From NCBI GenBank assembly GCA_031284185.1, contig JAITAJ010000271.1, forward strand, positions 1-6,498: 6,498 nt of DNA, in the 5' to 3' direction. Under the pieces are notes generated by a model that had not been told where the DNA came from, did no database searches, and worked only from the letters and a program-made list of their open reading frames with translations. A program made the position numbers and the translations under genes. Shown in pieces: positions 5,047-6,498 of the stretch (position 1 is the first letter of the stretch; each line of letters begins with the position of its first letter). This DNA comes from Accumulibacter sp. GTDB lineage: Bacteria > Pseudomonadota > Gammaproteobacteria > Burkholderiales > Rhodocyclaceae.

Positions 5047-6486
5047 ATGTCTCTCGGCCCACTGACCGCCCTTTCTCCGCTCGATGGCCGCTACGCCGCC
5101 CGGGTAAACGCCTTGCGTGGGCGGTTTTCGGAATACGGGCTGATCCGCCACCGCCTCCGGGTGGAAATCGAGTGGCTCAAGGCCCTGGCCGCCGAACCGC
5201 ATTTCGCTGAAATTCCCGCCTTTTCACCGGCGACCGCGGCCGAGCTGGACCGGGTGGCCGCCGATTTCGACCCGGAACAGGCCGCCGAAGTCAAGAAGTT
5301 CGAGGAAGAAACCAACCACGACGTCAAGGCGCTCGAATACTGGATCACGAAAAAAAGGCTCTCGGACAACCCGGAAGTCATGCGCGTCTCCGGGTTCATT
5401 CACTTCGCGTGTACGTCGGAGGACATCAATAACCTGTCGCATGCCCTGATGCTGAAAGCGGCGCGCGACGAGGTGATGCTGCCCGCGCTGGACAGGGTGA
5501 TCGCCCGTCTGCGCGAGCTGGCGCGCGAGCACGCGGCCCTGCCGATGATGTCGCGCACGCACGGCCAGCCGGCGACGCCGACCACGCTGGGCAAGGAGAT
5601 GGCCAACGTGGTTCATCGCCTCGCGCGCGCCCGCCGGGAGATCGCCGATATCCCCCTGACCGGCAAGATGAACGGCGCGGTCGGCAATTACAACGCCCAT
5701 CTGGTGGCTTATCCGGGCTACGATTGGGAAGGTTTCGCCAGGCGTTTCGTCGAATCGCTGGGTCTGGAATTCAATCCCTACACGATCCAGATCGAGCCGC
5801 ACGATACGATGGCCGGGCTGTTCGATGCCTTCGCGCGCGTCAACACCATCCTGATCGATCTCGACCGCGACGTGTGGGGCTATGTCTCGCTCGGCTACTT
5901 CAAGCAGAAACTGAAAGATGGTGAGACCGGGTCGTCGACGATGCCGCACAAGGTCAATCCGATCGATTTCGAGAATTCGGAAGGCAATCTGGGTCTGTCC
6001 AACGCGCTCTTGCGGCATCTTTCCGAAAAATTGCCGATTTCGCGCTGGCAACGGGATCTCACCGATTCGACCGTATTGCGCAACATGGGGGTGGCGTTCG
6101 GTTACGCGCTGCTCGCTTACGATTCGCTGCTGAACGGCCTCTCCAAGCTGGAAGCCGACGCTGGCCGTCTGCGCGCCGATCTCGATGCCAACTGGGAGCT
6201 GCTGGCCGAGCCGATCCAGACGGTGATGCGCCGCTACGGCATGGCCAATCCCTACGAGGCGCTCAAGAAACTGACGCGCGGCAAGCGCGTGTCGGGCGAA
6301 GACATGCGGAAATTCGTCGAAACGCTGCCCATCCCGGACGCGGCAAGGCGGGAACTGCTGGCCCTGACGCCCTGGAATTACATCGGCAAGGCGGCGGAAC
6401 TCGCTCAGAGGACAGAGTTTCAGAAGACAGAGTTTCAGAGGACAGAGTTTCAGAAGACAGAGTTTCAGAAGACAGAAGACAGATGA
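5047..6486 (+). CDS. purB: Adenylosuccinate lyase with a repeat-derived C-terminal tail
   Basis: PurB is a cytosolic homotetramer of the fumarase/aspartase superfamily. It removes fumarate from SAICAR and from adenylosuccinate, so it acts in both IMP and AMP synthesis. The start (SLTALSPLDGRYA-like, residues 3-18) and total core length match E. coli PurB (456 residues). Visible sites are TNHDVKA (89-95), TSED (123-126), SRTHGQPATP (169-178) with the catalytic acid His172, and the family signature GSSTMPHKVNP (295-305) with the mobile-loop base Ser296. AAAGG (5035-5039) lies 7 nt before the ATG. The family core ends near TPWNYIGKAAELA (441-453). Residues 454-479 are extra and come from a tandem repeat (QRTEF/QKTEF units, ending QKTEDR). 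All catalytic residues are intact, so the enzyme is expected to work. It is transcribed divergently from the GST gene. Confidence 0.97.
   Translation: MSLGPLTALSPLDGRYAARVNALRGRFSEYGLIRHRLRVEIEWLKALAAEPHFAEIPAFSPATAAELDRVAADFDPEQAAEVKKFEEETNHDVKALEYWITKKRLSDNPEVMRVSGFIHFACTSEDINNLSHALMLKAARDEVMLPALDRVIARLRELAREHAALPMMSRTHGQPATPTTLGKEMANVVHRLARARREIADIPLTGKMNGAVGNYNAHLVAYPGYDWEGFARRFVESLGLEFNPYTIQIEPHDTMAGLFDAFARVNTILIDLDRDVWGYVSLGYFKQKLKDGETGSSTMPHKVNPIDFENSEGNLGLSNALLRHLSEKLPISRWQRDLTDSTVLRNMGVAFGYALLAYDSLLNGLSKLEADAGRLRADLDANWELLAEPIQTVMRRYGMANPYEALKKLTRGKRVSGEDMRKFVETLPIPDAARRELLALTPWNYIGKAAELAQRTEFQKTEFQRTEFQKTEFQKTEDR
6406..6484 (+). repeat. 15-bp tandem repeat forming the end of purB
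   Basis: Four complete units of CAGAGGACAGAGTTT or CAGAAGACAGAGTTT run from 6406 to 6465, followed by a degenerate fifth (6466-6484). The G/A variant alternates, so 6406-6435 and 6436-6465 are identical 30-bp blocks, which points to a recent duplication. The unit is a multiple of three and has no stop codon in any forward frame. It encodes Q-R/K-T-E-F. Its AT-rich codons (ACA, TTT, AGA) differ from the GC-rich gene body. Confidence 0.92.
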
Positions 6487-6498
6487 ATTTGGGCGCTT

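Noticed and set aside
6483..6498. ATG overlapping the purB stop (ATGA) as the start of a next gene
   Set aside because: Only five codons are visible (MNLGA) and there is no clear ribosome-binding site in the repeat upstream; it cannot be told from chance.

Overview
The window is GC-rich, with strong G/C preference at third codon positions, and carries only chromosomal housekeeping genes plus one unnamed secreted protein. The family types suggest a betaproteobacterium, possibly Rhodocyclales-like: an Escherichia-type PurB, a YibF-type glutathione S-transferase divergent from purB, and TAGAAT-type -10 boxes. No marker gene fixes the taxonomy, so this is inference. No phage, transposase, CRISPR array or defence genes are visible.

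Layout. Bases 1-34 hold the first codons of a leftward gene that runs off the edge. Bases 35-287 are a divergent intergenic region with a perfect 15-bp palindrome and a probable -10 box. From 288 three rightward genes follow: serC (phosphoserine aminotransferase), serA (a short ACT-containing phosphoglycerate dehydrogenase), and, 2 nt after the serA stop, a TTG-initiated gene for a secreted right-handed parallel beta-helix protein of unknown role. A leftward tRNA-Ser(GGA) converges on that gene and has its own promoter. Next come a 188-bp spacer with a GAGGACAG-type repeat and a hairpin, a leftward YibF-like GST, a compact divergent promoter region, and rightward purB (adenylosuccinate lyase), which fills the rest of the window.

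How the genes fit together. SerA oxidises 3-phosphoglycerate to 3-phosphohydroxypyruvate and SerC transaminates this to phosphoserine, so the first two steps of serine synthesis are encoded in tandem; the phosphatase SerB is not here. PurB acts twice in purine synthesis. The GST is probably a cytosolic thiol-handling protein of unknown substrate.

Most notable points. (1) PurB ends in about 25 extra residues built from a 15-bp tandem repeat read as QRTEF/QKTEF. A close relative of the repeat lies just downstream of the GST stop, in the same orientation relative to its gene, so a dispersed repeat family appears to have extended an essential enzyme. (2) SerA keeps the catalytic Arg and His but has no Glu between them, in a shortened loop. 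(3) A secreted beta-helix protein is packed directly behind serA. I see no convincing new multi-gene system.
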